A stretch of DNA of 64,000 nucleotides, taken from Armatimonadota bacterium. GTDB lineage: Bacteria > Armatimonadota > UBA5829 > DTJY01. The position numbers were made by a program, and so were the translations under genes. The stretch lies in the NCBI GenBank assembly GCA_029907255.1, contig JARYMF010000002.1:124001-188000 (forward strand). Direction: 5' to 3'. Of the stretch, positions 16,559 to 25,587 are shown one piece after another. Numbering within the stretch: the stretch's first letter is position 1; every line of letters begins with the position of its first letter. The notes beneath the pieces were generated by a model. It saw nothing but the letters and a program-made list of their open reading frames with translations. It made no database searches and was not told where the DNA came from.

Positions 16559-17617
16559 ATGGACTCGCGCGAGAGGATTCTCACGACGCTTAAAGGCGGT
16601 ATCCCGGACAGGGTTGGCAGGCAGGAATCGCTGTGGAGTGAAACGCTTGCACTTTGGAAAACCCAGGGTCTTGAGGAGGGACAGGACATATCCGAGCTTT
16701 TTGGCTTTGACTTCCACAGTCTGCCATGGATGGATATGAGTTTGCGATTGCCTGTCGAGATTTATGAAGAGACAGATGAATACGTGATTCAAAAGGATGC
16801 TAATGGTGTAACTAGAAAAGATGTCAAACGCGAATCTGGTCATACGCCCCATTGGATTGCGCATACCGTCCAAACTGCAAAAGATTGGTATGAGTATAAA
16901 GAGCGTCTAACGCCAGATGACGTACGCATACCTGCGAATATCCGTGAAGTTTATGAAGCTGGACGGGCAAAAAAGAAGTTTGTCCACTACGCCGGCATAG
17001 AGGCGTATGAGTGTGCGTGGCCAGTTTTTGGTCAGGTTAATATCTTTATGCTAATGATGGACGAGCCCAAAGTAGTTGCCGATGTTTTTAACACTTACAC
17101 CGACCTTCAGATTGCCCTAGCGCAGAAGGTTCTCGATATGGGGCTAGATTTTGATGGCGCATGGATGTATGGCGATATGGGATATCGGAATTCCACGCTA
17201 TTTTCGCCGGAATGCTACGAACAGCTGCTTTGGCCAGCACACAAGCGCATGTGCGATTTCTTTAACTCCCACGGCAAGCCAGTTATACTGCACTCATGCG
17301 GAAAAATCGAGGCGCTGATTCCGAAGCTAATTGAGGCGGGGTTCGCGGCAATTCAGCCACTTGAGGCGAAGTGCGGCCAGGATGTCCGGGTGCTCAAGGA
17401 GCTTTACGGAAACAAAATTACGTTCTTCGGCAACATTGACATTCGCAAGCTCTCCGGCACTAAAGCCGACATTGAGGAGGAAATCTCCAGCAAGGTCCCG
17501 ATTGCCATGAAAGGCGGCGGGTACATCTTCCATTCAGACCACTCCGTCCCCCCGACAGTATCGTTTGACAACTACCGCTATGCGATTGAGTTGTTGGAAA
17601 AGTACGGGAAGTACTGA
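16559..17617 (+). CDS. uroporphyrinogen-decarboxylase-like protein (MtaA/CmuA group)
   Basis: This 352-residue UroD-fold protein has the zinc-site pattern HSCG (about residue 245) and a later cysteine in EAKCGQD (about 272). This pattern is found in MtaA/MtbA/CmuA-type corrinoid:thiol methyltransferases rather than in true haem-pathway HemE. It lacks the arginine-rich N-terminal motif of HemE. The ribosome-binding site CAGGAGG precedes the ATG. Families like this are expanded in Armatimonadota, mostly without assigned function. No corrinoid protein gene is adjacent, so a methyl-transfer role is only inferred. A strong terminator follows and is shared with clpC. Confidence 0.82.
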   Translation: MDSRERILTTLKGGIPDRVGRQESLWSETLALWKTQGLEEGQDISELFGFDFHSLPWMDMSLRLPVEIYEETDEYVIQKDANGVTRKDVKRESGHTPHWIAHTVQTAKDWYEYKERLTPDDVRIPANIREVYEAGRAKKKFVHYAGIEAYECAWPVFGQVNIFMLMMDEPKVVADVFNTYTDLQIALAQKVLDMGLDFDGAWMYGDMGYRNSTLFSPECYEQLLWPAHKRMCDFFNSHGKPVILHSCGKIEALIPKLIEAGFAAIQPLEAKCGQDVRVLKELYGNKITFFGNIDIRKLSGTKADIEEEISSKVPIAMKGGGYIFHSDHSVPPTVSFDNYRYAIELLEKYGKY

Positions 17618-17627
17618 GTGTTATTAA

Positions 17628-17662
17628 AAAAGCCCATCCCAGGAACTTTGGGATGGGCTTTT
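17628..17662. terminator. strong bidirectional terminator
   Basis: AAAAGCCCATCCC (17628-17640) pairs with GGGATGGGCTTTT (17650-17662) around a nine-base loop. It lies between the convergent UroD-like and clpC genes and has the right tracts for both directions. Confidence 0.92.
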
Positions 17663-17693
17663 AGCTATCGTCTACCACCTATTGATGGTATTT

Positions 17694-20147
17694 TTATACC
17701 TTGAGTGGCTCGGCTTTCTCCGCTTTTTTGAAGATTACCTTGCCGTCGTCCAGCTCAGCGCGGATGACGTCGCCTTCCGTGAAGCGTCCCATAAGTATCT
17801 CTTCGCTGAGCGGATCTTCAATTATCCTTTGTACAGCCCTGCGCAGGGGCCTTGCACCAAACGCTGGGTCGAAGCCTTCTTTCGCCAGTACTTCCTTTAC
17901 CTCGTCGCTTGCTTCAAGGTCCATGCCTTGAACCTTGAGCTGTTCGCGCACTCTGTTCAGCATTAGGTCGACGATTTGCAGAATCTGCGCCGACGAAAGC
18001 GAGTGGAACACTATAACTTCGTCCACCCGGTTCAGGAACTCGGGACGGAAGATCTTCTTCATCTCCTCGGTTACTCGGTTTTTCATTGCCTCATAGGCAC
18101 GAGCGTCCTCGTCAACCTTCTTTGCGGTTCGGAAACCGATGCCGCCATCGCTGCTTATTAGCTGTGCTCCTATGTTTGAGGTCATTATCATAACCGTATT
18201 CTTGAAGTCGACAACGCGTCCCTGTGAATCGGTTAGTCGGCCGTCCTCCATAACTTGGAGCAAGATGTTGAATACTTCTGGATGCGCCTTCTCTATCTCG
18301 TCGAGCAGCACAACCGAGTACGGTTGCCGACGAACGGCTTCGGTGAGCTGTCCGCCTTCTTCGTAGCCCACGTACCCAGGTGGCGCACCGACAAGTCTTG
18401 ATACGGCAAACCGCTCCATATATTCAGACATGTCTATGCGAATCAAGTTATCCTCATTGTTGAATAGGAACGCCGCGAGTGCCCGTGCAAGCTCCGTCTT
18501 TCCGACGCCAGTGGGGCCCAGGAATATGAACGAACCAGTAGGCCGCTTGGGGTCCTTTAGCCCTGATCTAGCTCGTCTGATTGCACGGGAAACCGCCGCA
18601 ATTGCTTCATCCTGTCCGATAATTCTCTCGTGCAAAGCCTGCTCCATGTTCAAAAGCTTGGCTGTCTCTGTTTCAACTAGTCTTGAAACAGGGATGCCTG
18701 TCCAGCTGAACACAATGTGAGCAATTTCATCTTCTGTCACGACCGGGTCTGTTGCATTCAAGCTTTCCTGCCATTGACGGTCAAGCTCCCGGATTTTTTC
18801 GGTGAGATACCGCTCCTGAGCTTGGAGCTCGATTGCGCGGTCGTATTGCCCCGTTGCAGGCAGTGACTCTAGTTCCTGCGTGACCAAACGTAGCTCAGCC
18901 TTTGCTGCTCGGAGTTCTGCAGGTGGCAATGTTCTTTGCAACCTTACTCGCGAAGCAGCTTCGTCTATAAGGTCAATTGCCTTGTCTGGCAGGCAACGGT
19001 CGGTTATATACCTATCAGCGAGACGAGCTGCGGCATAGAGGGCGTCATCTCGAATCTTTACATGATGGTGCCCCTCATATCTATCCCTCAATCCCTTGAG
19101 GATGTCTATTGCCTCCTCAACGGTGGGCTCGCGGACCTGGATGGGCTGGAATCTTCGCTCGAGAGCGGCATCGCGCTCGATATACTTGCGGTATTCGTCC
19201 ATTGTTGTTGCGCCGATGCACTGGAGCTCGCCGCGCGCAAGGGCTGGCTTCATGATGTTCGAAGCATCGATTGCTCCCTCGGCTGCGCCTGCGCCAACCA
19301 AGGTGTGAAGCTCGTCAATAAAGAGGATTACCTCACCATTGGCTTTGCGCACTTCATCTATAATGCGCTTCATTCGCTCTTCGAATTCGCCTCGATACTT
19401 CGTGCCAGCAACCACACCCGCAAGGTCGAGAGCCACGATCCGGCGGTCTTTCAGCATTTCAGGGATGTCGCCGGATACAATGCGCTGGGCAAGACCTTCG
19501 GCGATTGCTGTCTTACCTACACCCGGCTCTCCAATCAGCACAGGGTTGTTTTTCGTCCTTCTGCTCAGGATTTGGATAACGCGCTCGATCTCGGTATTTC
19601 TGCCCACAACTGGGTCGAGCTTATCTTGTCTGGCTAAATCTGTCAGGTCGCGGCCGAATTCATCCAATGTGGGAGTCCTCGACCTTGTCCTGGTCGTTGC
19701 CATAGAACTATCGTCGCTTTGGAGATTCATTACTTCTCGTCTTGTTCTTTCTAGATCAACTCCAAGCTTGGCTAGAACGCGTGCTGCAAGCCCTTCACCC
19801 TCTCGGATGAGGCCGAGTAGCAGGTGTTCCGTGCCTATGTAGTTGTTGTTCAACTGCCTAGCTTCGTCATATGCCAGGTCAATCACGCGCTTTGCGCGTG
19901 GGGTTAGTTGCATGGTATCCTGGCTGAGCCGGCCGTCTCCTCTTGTAACCTGCCGCTCGATTTCAGCCCGGATCCGGTTAAGGCTTACGCCCATCCGGTC
20001 GAGTATTCGCGCGGCTACGCTATCGCTCTCGCGTACAAGGCCAAGAAGCAGGTGCTCGGTCGTGACAAAATTCTCGCCAAGCCTGCTGGCCTCTTCCTGA
20101 GCGAAGAAAACGACTCTACGCGCCCTCTCAGTAAACCGCTGCCACAT
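17694..20147 (-). CDS. clpC: ATP-dependent Clp protease ATP-binding subunit ClpC
   Basis: This 817-residue Hsp100 unfoldase feeds ClpP. It has a double Clp-N domain (1-145), a first AAA+ domain with GEPGVGKT (about 205), a middle coiled segment (about 400-470), and a second AAA+ domain with GPTGVGKT (about 543) and [13 protein letters not shown]. The glutamates of both TEHLLLGL motifs, which in Bacillus bind phospho-arginine, are present. The ribosome-binding site is AAGGAGG. It follows ilvE-mcsA-mcsB on the same strand after a 155-base gap holding an inverted repeat, so it probably has its own control. ClpP is not in the window. Confidence 0.97.
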   Translation of the reverse strand: MWQRFTERARRVVFFAQEEASRLGENFVTTEHLLLGLVRESDSVAARILDRMGVSLNRIRAEIERQVTRGDGRLSQDTMQLTPRAKRVIDLAYDEARQLNNNYIGTEHLLLGLIREGEGLAARVLAKLGVDLERTRREVMNLQSDDSSMATTRTRSRTPTLDEFGRDLTDLARQDKLDPVVGRNTEIERVIQILSRRTKNNPVLIGEPGVGKTAIAEGLAQRIVSGDIPEMLKDRRIVALDLAGVVAGTKYRGEFEERMKRIIDEVRKANGEVILFIDELHTLVGAGAAEGAIDASNIMKPALARGELQCIGATTMDEYRKYIERDAALERRFQPIQVREPTVEEAIDILKGLRDRYEGHHHVKIRDDALYAAARLADRYITDRCLPDKAIDLIDEAASRVRLQRTLPPAELRAAKAELRLVTQELESLPATGQYDRAIELQAQERYLTEKIRELDRQWQESLNATDPVVTEDEIAHIVFSWTGIPVSRLVETETAKLLNMEQALHERIIGQDEAIAAVSRAIRRARSGLKDPKRPTGSFIFLGPTGVGKTELARALAAFLFNNEDNLIRIDMSEYMERFAVSRLVGAPPGYVGYEEGGQLTEAVRRQPYSVVLLDEIEKAHPEVFNILLQVMEDGRLTDSQGRVVDFKNTVMIMTSNIGAQLISSDGGIGFRTAKKVDEDARAYEAMKNRVTEEMKKIFRPEFLNRVDEVIVFHSLSSAQILQIVDLMLNRVREQLKVQGMDLEASDEVKEVLAKEGFDPAFGARPLRRAVQRIIEDPLSEEILMGRFTEGDVIRAELDDGKVIFKKAEKAEPLKV

Positions 20148-20210
20148 TCCACTGTCCCTCCTTTTCTATGGAATGGGTGTTACATAACCCGACCGGAGAC
20201 TCTAGTTGTA

Positions 20211-20250
20211 TAATACTTATTGCTTTCTAGCTTTTTGATTGTAAGTATTA
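20211..20250 (-). promoter_or_regulatory. 9-bp inverted repeat upstream of clpC (candidate operator)
   Basis: TAATACTTA (20211-20219) and TAAGTATTA (20242-20250) are perfect inverted copies separated by 22 bases. On the minus strand the promoter-proximal arm runs into a TATTAT hexamer, so a bound protein would cover a likely -10 region of clpC. Neither a CtsR box (GGTCAAA repeats) nor a CIRCE element was seen in this gap. A small GC hairpin (CCCC..GGGG, about 20264-20275) lies between mcsB and the repeat. Confidence 0.4.
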
Positions 20251-20302
20251 GTAAACTTATGAGCCCCCTTCGGGGAGTCTTCTATTTATAATTACGTCTT
20301 TT

Positions 20303-21421
20303 TTAATTACAAGGTTCTCCTTCTTCGGAAAACGCTAGTTGGGCAATCGCACTTTCCTCCGCAAGCTTTTCGCGCACTTGCCGGGCACGTCTCACTTCAG
20401 CGCCTACAGTTTCTGCAATGGGCAGGCCGCGCCTTTTGATTGAGGCGGTTGCCCCTATTTGCATTGATGCAAGAAGTTCGCTGAACGCTGTCGCCGATAT
20501 TCCTGGCGGTATCCCAAGCCCGGCTGCAAGTCGGAGTGTGGAGAGATGTGCTAGTGCTTCTTCTCCACTCAGCGCACGCGCCGTTAATAATCTGGCTCGC
20601 GCTTTATTTGCCAGATTGGTGATTTCTTCTTTTTTATTATGAAGAATTATTCTTCGTGCCTCACGTTCCCTTGCTATTAGGTGTTCAGCCGCACCTCTTA
20701 CTCTGGAGGTTATCTCCTTTTCAGAGAACCCTATTGTTGTTTCGTTTGATACCTGAAAAAGATCTCCCAGGGCTTTTGTACCCTCTCCGAAAAGCCCGCG
20801 CACAGAGATTTTTAGTTGTGCGGCCGCGGTCAATGTCGAAACCACCTCTCCAAGCATCGTCAAGCCTGCGAGATGAAGCATTACCGACAGCCTGAGCCCT
20901 GTGCCTATATTGCTTAGAGATGCTGTTAGGTACCCATAATTGTCAGCCCGGGCATACTGAATCTGTTCGCCAAGAAATGTATCGAACTCGCGAACGACTT
21001 CCAGCGCTCTTAATGGCTGTAGCCCCGGCAGGATGCACTGTATCCTCATGTGGTCTTCTTCGTTTACCATGAGGCTTAAAGTGCCGCTTTCGTTTAACAC
21101 CACAGGGCGGTAACTCCCGCCAGCTACATGCTGACTGCTTGCAAGGTGTGAGTCAATCAGAACAAGTCTTTCGAAGGCTGTCATGTGCCGAGGATGCAAC
21201 ACATAGAACCTGCCGAACCTTTCATCTGTTTTATGAATTGTGTCTAAAACTCGGTCGGCAACCCTTTTAAGGTCTGCGTCGCATGCACGGCAGGGAAATG
21301 GCAAGCCTTCTATATTTCGTGCCAGGCGGGCGCGAGTGGAAATCGCAACGTCGCTGGCAGGCCCTTCAGCGCGGACCCAAGCCGGCATTATAGTCTTTTT
21401 CTCTGCGCGATTTTTCAGCAT
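20303..21421 (-). CDS. mcsB: McsB-family protein arginine kinase, catalytic cysteine replaced
   Basis: This 372-residue guanido-kinase-fold protein has the ATP-site arginines in ISTRARLARN (about 27), the conserved NEEDHMRIQ and RGLFGEGTKALGDLFQVSN. It is the protein-arginine kinase that marks substrates for ClpC-ClpP. In characterised McsB the reactive loop reads SCPTN-GTG. Here it reads ASLSNIGTG (about 165-173), so the usual cysteine position is serine, which may lower or abolish kinase activity or indicate a variant mechanism. It starts one base past the stop of mcsA. Fold assignment is secure; activity is uncertain. Confidence 0.93.
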   Translation of the reverse strand: MLKNRAEKKTIMPAWVRAEGPASDVAISTRARLARNIEGLPFPCRACDADLKRVADRVLDTIHKTDERFGRFYVLHPRHMTAFERLVLIDSHLASSQHVAGGSYRPVVLNESGTLSLMVNEEDHMRIQCILPGLQPLRALEVVREFDTFLGEQIQYARADNYGYLTASLSNIGTGLRLSVMLHLAGLTMLGEVVSTLTAAAQLKISVRGLFGEGTKALGDLFQVSNETTIGFSEKEITSRVRGAAEHLIAREREARRIILHNKKEEITNLANKARARLLTARALSGEEALAHLSTLRLAAGLGIPPGISATAFSELLASMQIGATASIKRRGLPIAETVGAEVRRARQVREKLAEESAIAQLAFSEEGEPCN

Positions 21422-21422
21422 T

Positions 21423-21794
21423 TTATAATGGTTTACCCCGACTCACAGTATATCCATGCAGCTCAGCTATGATAGCGCCTACTTCCTCTTCGAATACAAT
21501 ATAGCACGTTGGACATCCTACCATGCCTGTCTGCCGAGTATTTTCTATTGTATTCCCACAGTTGGGGCAAACCTTTGTTCGATTTTGTTCTTTACTAGAG
21601 GCAGAGAGTTTGCTTAAGTGTATGTTTACAAGTTCGGTAAGCAATAAGCCGCTATTGCCGTAAATTATCTTCTCTCTGTCTCCAGTGCATTTAGCGCAGA
21701 GTTGCCGTTCCTCTCGCCGTTCGTTTCCGCTTATTTTGCAGACGACGAATTCAGCTTGCCTTTTCCTGCATAACTCGCAAAGTCCTGCGCGCAT
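21423..21794 (-). CDS. mcsA: McsA-like zinc-binding protein, short form without UVR motif
   Basis: This 123-residue protein has the McsA zinc-finger region: CELC (about 6-9), CAKC (33-36), then CPNC and CPTC. It continues to LHGYTVSRGKPL, where Bacillus McsA (about 185 residues) proceeds into its UVR coiled-coil motif; that half is missing and the frame simply stops. McsA activates McsB and protects against metals. Its start overlaps the stop of ilvE (TGATG), indicating translational coupling, and the mcsB start follows its stop at once. The stop codon is in a clean frame context, so the truncation seems real rather than a frameshift. Confidence 0.88.
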   Translation of the reverse strand: MRAGLCELCRKRQAEFVVCKISGNERREERQLCAKCTGDREKIIYGNSGLLLTELVNIHLSKLSASSKEQNRTKVCPNCGNTIENTRQTGMVGCPTCYIVFEEEVGAIIAELHGYTVSRGKPL

Positions 21795-22666
21795 CAGAAC
21801 GGCACGCCTTCTGTTTTTGTCAAAGTTCTAAAGGCTTCAATCAGCCTTTTTGTCATATTGCCTGGCTGGCCGTTGCCGATTGTGCGTCCATCTACTTGAA
21901 CTACCGGGATTACTTCTGCGGCAGTCCCAGTTAGGAAGCACTCGTCGGCTATATAGACATCAAAGAGAGTAAATAGTCTCTCTTCGACTGGTATACCCAT
22001 GCCTTTCGCAAGGTCAATCACTGTGTTTCTTGTTATCCCCTCCAATATACCTGCATAGGGTGGAGGGGTGATTAGCTTATCATCTTTTACGATGAAAATG
22101 TTGTCGCCTGTTGCTTCGGCAACATAGCCTTCAGTGTTGAGCATCAAACCTTCGCCTGCGTTAACCCTGTTAGCTTCAATTTTCGCTTGAATGTTCGCAA
22201 CGTACTTCCCGAGCGACTTGATTCTTGGTTCCAAGCACTGCGCCGGGCACACTCTTGTGGACACGGTCACCACGTGAAGGCCGTTGCGGTACATTTCTTC
22301 AGGGTAAAGGCTAAGCTTGTCGCTCATTATAATTATCGTGGGGGTCTTGCAAACACGCGGGTCTAGCCCGAGGCCAACTCCTCTTGTTACAGTTATTCTT
22401 ATGTAGCCATCCTGAACCTCATTTCGCCGAAGGAGTTCGAGAATTGCTTCTTCCATCTCCTTCTGCGAGATAGGCAGGTTGATCATCATGGCGTGGGTTG
22501 AACGATACAACCTTTGTATGTGTTCGCGAAGCTTAAATACTTTGCGGGAGTAGACCCGAATTCCCTCGAACGCTCCGTCCCCATAGAGCAAGCCGTGATC
22601 GTATACTGTGATCTTTGCTTCCTCCAGAGGGACGAATTTTCCGTTCAAGTATACGACTTGACCCAT
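21794..22666 (-). CDS. ilvE: branched-chain amino acid aminotransferase (fold-type IV PLP)
   Basis: This 290-residue PLP enzyme shows DHGLLYGDGAFEGIRVY (about 23-39), with the fold-IV core, the catalytic lysine in RIKSLGKYVANIQAK (about 155) and EATGDNIFIV. IlvE interconverts Val, Leu and Ile and their keto acids using glutamate. D-amino-acid transaminase and PabC share the fold; another member at 57139 is better placed as PabC. It heads the operon ilvE-mcsA-mcsB, occupying the position of ctsR in Bacillus. It has a recognisable promoter and a GGGGG-type ribosome-binding site. Confidence 0.88.
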   Translation of the reverse strand: MGQVVYLNGKFVPLEEAKITVYDHGLLYGDGAFEGIRVYSRKVFKLREHIQRLYRSTHAMMINLPISQKEMEEAILELLRRNEVQDGYIRITVTRGVGLGLDPRVCKTPTIIIMSDKLSLYPEEMYRNGLHVVTVSTRVCPAQCLEPRIKSLGKYVANIQAKIEANRVNAGEGLMLNTEGYVAEATGDNIFIVKDDKLITPPPYAGILEGITRNTVIDLAKGMGIPVEERLFTLFDVYIADECFLTGTAAEVIPVVQVDGRTIGNGQPGNMTKRLIEAFRTLTKTEGVPF

Positions 22667-22692
22667 CAGTACCCCCTAAATTCTGTGTTTAT

Positions 22693-22721
22693 AGTATATC
22701 ATAATACAAGCTTAGTTGCAA
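22693..22721 (-). promoter_or_regulatory. promoter for ilvE-mcsA-mcsB
   Basis: On the minus strand TTGCAA (22721-22716), a 17-base spacer and TATACT (22698-22693) lie about 30 bases before the ilvE start. This gives a short leader. Confidence 0.6.
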
Positions 22722-22780
22722 CACGCAATTATGCTGGTTGTCGGTCCATCTCGAGAAGCGGTTTGGTGTTTGTGTTGCAT

Positions 22781-22810
22781 AAGGGGCGCTTAAAATTCCA
22801 AGCGCCCCTT
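22781..22810. terminator. hairpin terminator after the epimerase gene
   Basis: AAGGGGCGCTT (22781-22791) pairs perfectly with AAGCGCCCCTT (22800-22810). The U-tract is poor on both strands but the stem is strong. It lies downstream of the minus-strand epimerase gene at 22931 and upstream of the ilvE promoter. Confidence 0.65.
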
Positions 22811-22930
22811 GTTTGATATGCGTTCCTCTGCTTAAGAATCCACGAGCTGTTTGGGCTTTTGGAGCTGTGAATTTCATCAGCCCCGCATGATGTTTTGCTG
22901 CTATCTAACAAAGTATGGCAACAGCCTATT

Positions 22931-23893
22931 CTATGCCCAGAATGCTTCACTCGGTTTCTTTGAAATTACCACCTCTTTTAGGAATGAGACAGCCTTTTCA
23001 AAGCCTTCAGTTTGCGCCATAAGGCTGTCTTCGTGTTCAATGGAAAGCACCCAATCATAACCTACAAGCCGCAATGCACTCACAATGTCCTTCCAAACGT
23101 CAGCGTCGTGTCCATAGCCGATTGTTCGGAAAATCCAGCTTCGGTTGATTTCATCAGTGTAGGTTTTTGTGTCCAGTACGCCGTTTACTTCTGCGTTTAT
23201 TGGGTCAACTCGGCAATCCTTGGCGTGAACGTGGTAGATTGCGTCGCCAAGCTTTCGGATGGCTTTTACTGGGTCAATTCCCTGCCAGAAGAGATGGCTT
23301 GGGTCAAAGTTCGCACCAATGGCATCCCCGCAAGCATTTCGGAGTTTGAGGAGCGTTTCAGGGTTATACACCACAAACCCAGGATGCATCTCGAAGCAAA
23401 TCTTGACGCCGTGTTCTTTGGCAAACTTAGCTTCTGCGCGCCAGTAGGGAATGACCTTTCGCTTCCACTGCCATTCAATAATCTCTCTGAAATCTGGCGG
23501 CCAAGGGCATGTAACCCAGTTTGGATATTTTGCTCGTGGTGAGTCGCCTGAGCAACCAGAGAAGTTTATTACCCTCTCAACCCCTAGTTTCTGTGCTAGT
23601 TCGACTGTCTTGCGGTGCACCGTATGATGCTCGTTTGCGATTTGCTTGTTTGGGTGGAGGGGGTTCCCATGGCAAGAGAGCGCGCTTATCACCAAGCCGC
23701 GAGACTCAATGGCTTTGAGGAAAGCTTTCCGCTGTGTCTCGCTTGAGAGAAGTTTGTCGAGGTCGCAGTGGCAGTTAGGCGGATAGTTTCCTGTGCCAAT
23801 TTCCACTGCTTCTACACCGACGCTCTTTACGTAATCGAGCGCCTCTTCGAACTTTAGGTGCCCAAATGCTACTGTAAAAACTCCAATCTTCAC
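22931..23893 (-). CDS. sugar phosphate isomerase/epimerase (IolE/AP-endonuclease-2 fold)
   Basis: This 320-residue TIM barrel of the xylose-isomerase-like family shows metal-ligand contexts VEAVEIGTG (about 30), KICFEMHPGF (about 165), GANFDPSHLFWQ (about 198), HVHAKDCR (about 225) and LSIEHED near the end. The start is GTG with AAGGAGGT. It is followed on the opposite flank by a Gfo/Idh/MocA oxidoreductase on the same strand (78-base gap). This pairing is common in operons for inositol or uncommon-sugar breakdown; the specific substrate is unknown. Confidence 0.86.
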   Translation of the reverse strand: MKIGVFTVAFGHLKFEEALDYVKSVGVEAVEIGTGNYPPNCHCDLDKLLSSETQRKAFLKAIESRGLVISALSCHGNPLHPNKQIANEHHTVHRKTVELAQKLGVERVINFSGCSGDSPRAKYPNWVTCPWPPDFREIIEWQWKRKVIPYWRAEAKFAKEHGVKICFEMHPGFVVYNPETLLKLRNACGDAIGANFDPSHLFWQGIDPVKAIRKLGDAIYHVHAKDCRVDPINAEVNGVLDTKTYTDEINRSWIFRTIGYGHDADVWKDIVSALRLVGYDWVLSIEHEDSLMAQTEGFEKAVSFLKEVVISKKPSEAFWA

Positions 23894-23971
23894 TGTCTGA
23901 TTACCTCCTTTTTAATCGAAGGAATTGATGGTTTAGATATCCCATTTTTGAGATTCTTGGGTAGCGAAAAC

Positions 23972-25030
23972 TTATTTTAATATCACCTCTCTGCCTGTCT
24001 CGGCAGATTTATACAAGGCATCTAGAATCCGAACAATCTCCAAGCCATGTTCGCCAGTTGATATCGGCTCTTTGCCGTGTATTATGCAATCTATGAAATG
24101 TCGAATTTCCATCTCATGGCCTGAGACATTTGGGCATTGAGGCATAATGTCCGAGCTTGTGCCGTGGATGTCTGTGTATATGCGGAGCGGGTCGAGCTCG
24201 GCGCCGCCTTTTGTTCCTAGCAATTGCGTGTAAATCATGTCGCACTTGATGTGCGATGCCCAGCTAGCTTCGAGCATTACGGTTGCACCGTTTTCAAGTC
24301 GGATAAATCCAGCCGCAAAGTCCTCAACGTCGAAAATACCGCTGGCATCCATAGTTCCCCAGGTGCCAATGCCTTCACCTTTTGGACCAAACTTGGCATA
24401 GGTGCTGCCAGTAACAGAGATGGCTTTAGGATTGCCCATTAGCCACAAAGCAAGATCAAGGACGTGAACACCAATATCAATTAGCGGCCCTCCGCCAGCT
24501 TTTTCTTTCTGCGTAAACCAGCTGCCCATGCCAGGAATGCCTTTTCGCCTGACCCAGCCGGTTTTAGCAAAGTAGATTTCGCCTAGCTCGCCGTTTTCAA
24601 TGAACTTTTTAAGAGTTTGGGTATCCCCCCGAAACCGATTGTTGAATGCAGTCATGAATATTTTCCCTGCCTTTTTCCCTGCCGCGACCATTGCTTCTCC
24701 TTCCGCAGGGTTTATTGCAAGGGGCTTCTCGCAGATGACGTGTTTTCCAGCTTCGAAGCTGTCAATCGTCATTTGCGCGTGCATATAGTTTGGTGTGCAC
24801 ACGCTTACAGCGTCAAGGCCAGGCAATGCTAGCATGTCTCGATAATCGGTATATATGTGAGGAATCCCAAACTCGGTAGCAACCCGGCGGGCACGGTCCT
24901 CTCTTTCATCACACACAGCGACAACCTCTGCTTCGGGGCATTTGACGTAAGATTGGATATGAAGCCGGCCAATGCCGACTCCAATCACGCCAACACGTAC
25001 TCTTTCAGGTTTGCTTTTTGATTTTGCCAT
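23972..25030 (-). CDS. Gfo/Idh/MocA-family NAD(P)-dependent oxidoreductase
   Basis: This 352-residue cytoplasmic protein has an N-terminal Rossmann motif VGVIGVGIGRLHIQSY (about 12), the CEKPLAINP motif with the conserved lysine (about 98) and GGGPLIDIGVHVLDLALWLMG (about 178). There is no export signal, unlike the paralogue at 8795. It likely oxidises or reduces a sugar or inositol derivative. It is upstream of and co-directional with the epimerase gene, suggesting one pathway. Confidence 0.9.
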   Translation of the reverse strand: MAKSKSKPERVRVGVIGVGIGRLHIQSYVKCPEAEVVAVCDEREDRARRVATEFGIPHIYTDYRDMLALPGLDAVSVCTPNYMHAQMTIDSFEAGKHVICEKPLAINPAEGEAMVAAGKKAGKIFMTAFNNRFRGDTQTLKKFIENGELGEIYFAKTGWVRRKGIPGMGSWFTQKEKAGGGPLIDIGVHVLDLALWLMGNPKAISVTGSTYAKFGPKGEGIGTWGTMDASGIFDVEDFAAGFIRLENGATVMLEASWASHIKCDMIYTQLLGTKGGAELDPLRIYTDIHGTSSDIMPQCPNVSGHEMEIRHFIDCIIHGKEPISTGEHGLEIVRILDALYKSAETGREVILK

Positions 25031-25148
25031 TCCGCTCTCCCAATCTTAAGAAGTATTGCCTTGCAAGGCATAAATCTACTAATCCGACACATTGTAGCAC
25101 AACGGACTTTGGGTGTCTAGAATAGTAGAGTAGGAAGTAAGCAGATAA

Positions 25149-25568
25149 TTAAATGCGTATTTGCATGCCATACAACGTGAAACCTATTGCCACTGAAATA
25201 ATAATGGCTGTGAATGCTTTCACAAAACCAATCGGATTACTCCAAAAGATTGCAAGCAGTAGAGTGTAAATTGCAGCTTGAAATACTAGAATTATGAAAA
25301 GCACAAGTGCCCACGAAGCAAGCCTTGCTTTTGCGGACGAATGGGCGGAAAGAGCCATCAAAATTTGCTTCTCGGTAGTCGCAAGCACTATCGCCGTAAT
25401 TAGCAGAGCCAAAGCTGGCATTAGGAAGTAAATCGCAAGCCCACTTGGTATACCGATGCCAACAGTTGCAACACCAGCCAAGGGTGTAATCAGGAGAATC
25501 CAGAGGAGAACTCTCTTTCGCATCATTAGCTTTAACTCACGGATTGTGAGAATGAAGATGATTTCCAA
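25149..25568 (-). CDS. small four-helix membrane protein, putative minimal ABC permease
   Basis: This 139-residue, very hydrophobic protein has about four membrane segments. Its N-terminus (IRELKLMMRKRVLLWILLITP) resembles that of ABC-2-type permeases, with a cytoplasmic loop before TM1. It is much shorter than a usual ABC-2 permease (250 or more residues). The start is TTG, preceded by GGAGA. It sits 19 bases after the ATPase gene, which supports a partner role; it may need to oligomerise or have an unlinked partner. Function unknown. Confidence 0.65.
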   Translation of the reverse strand: MEIIFILTIRELKLMMRKRVLLWILLITPLAGVATVGIGIPSGLAIYFLMPALALLITAIVLATTEKQILMALSAHSSAKARLASWALVLFIILVFQAAIYTLLLAIFWSNPIGFVKAFTAIIISVAIGFTLYGMQIRI

Positions 25569-25587
25569 TTTTTTATCTCCATTTTTG

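Noticed and set aside
18936-19842. Long plus-strand frames opposite clpC
   Set aside because: They are mirror frames of a strongly coding, conserved gene, with no promoter or ribosome-binding site and no recognisable motifs.
20148-20302. CtsR or CIRCE operator upstream of clpC
   Set aside because: Neither the GGTCAAA-type repeats nor the TTAGCACTC/GAGTGCTAA pair is present; only the TAATACTTA repeat was found.
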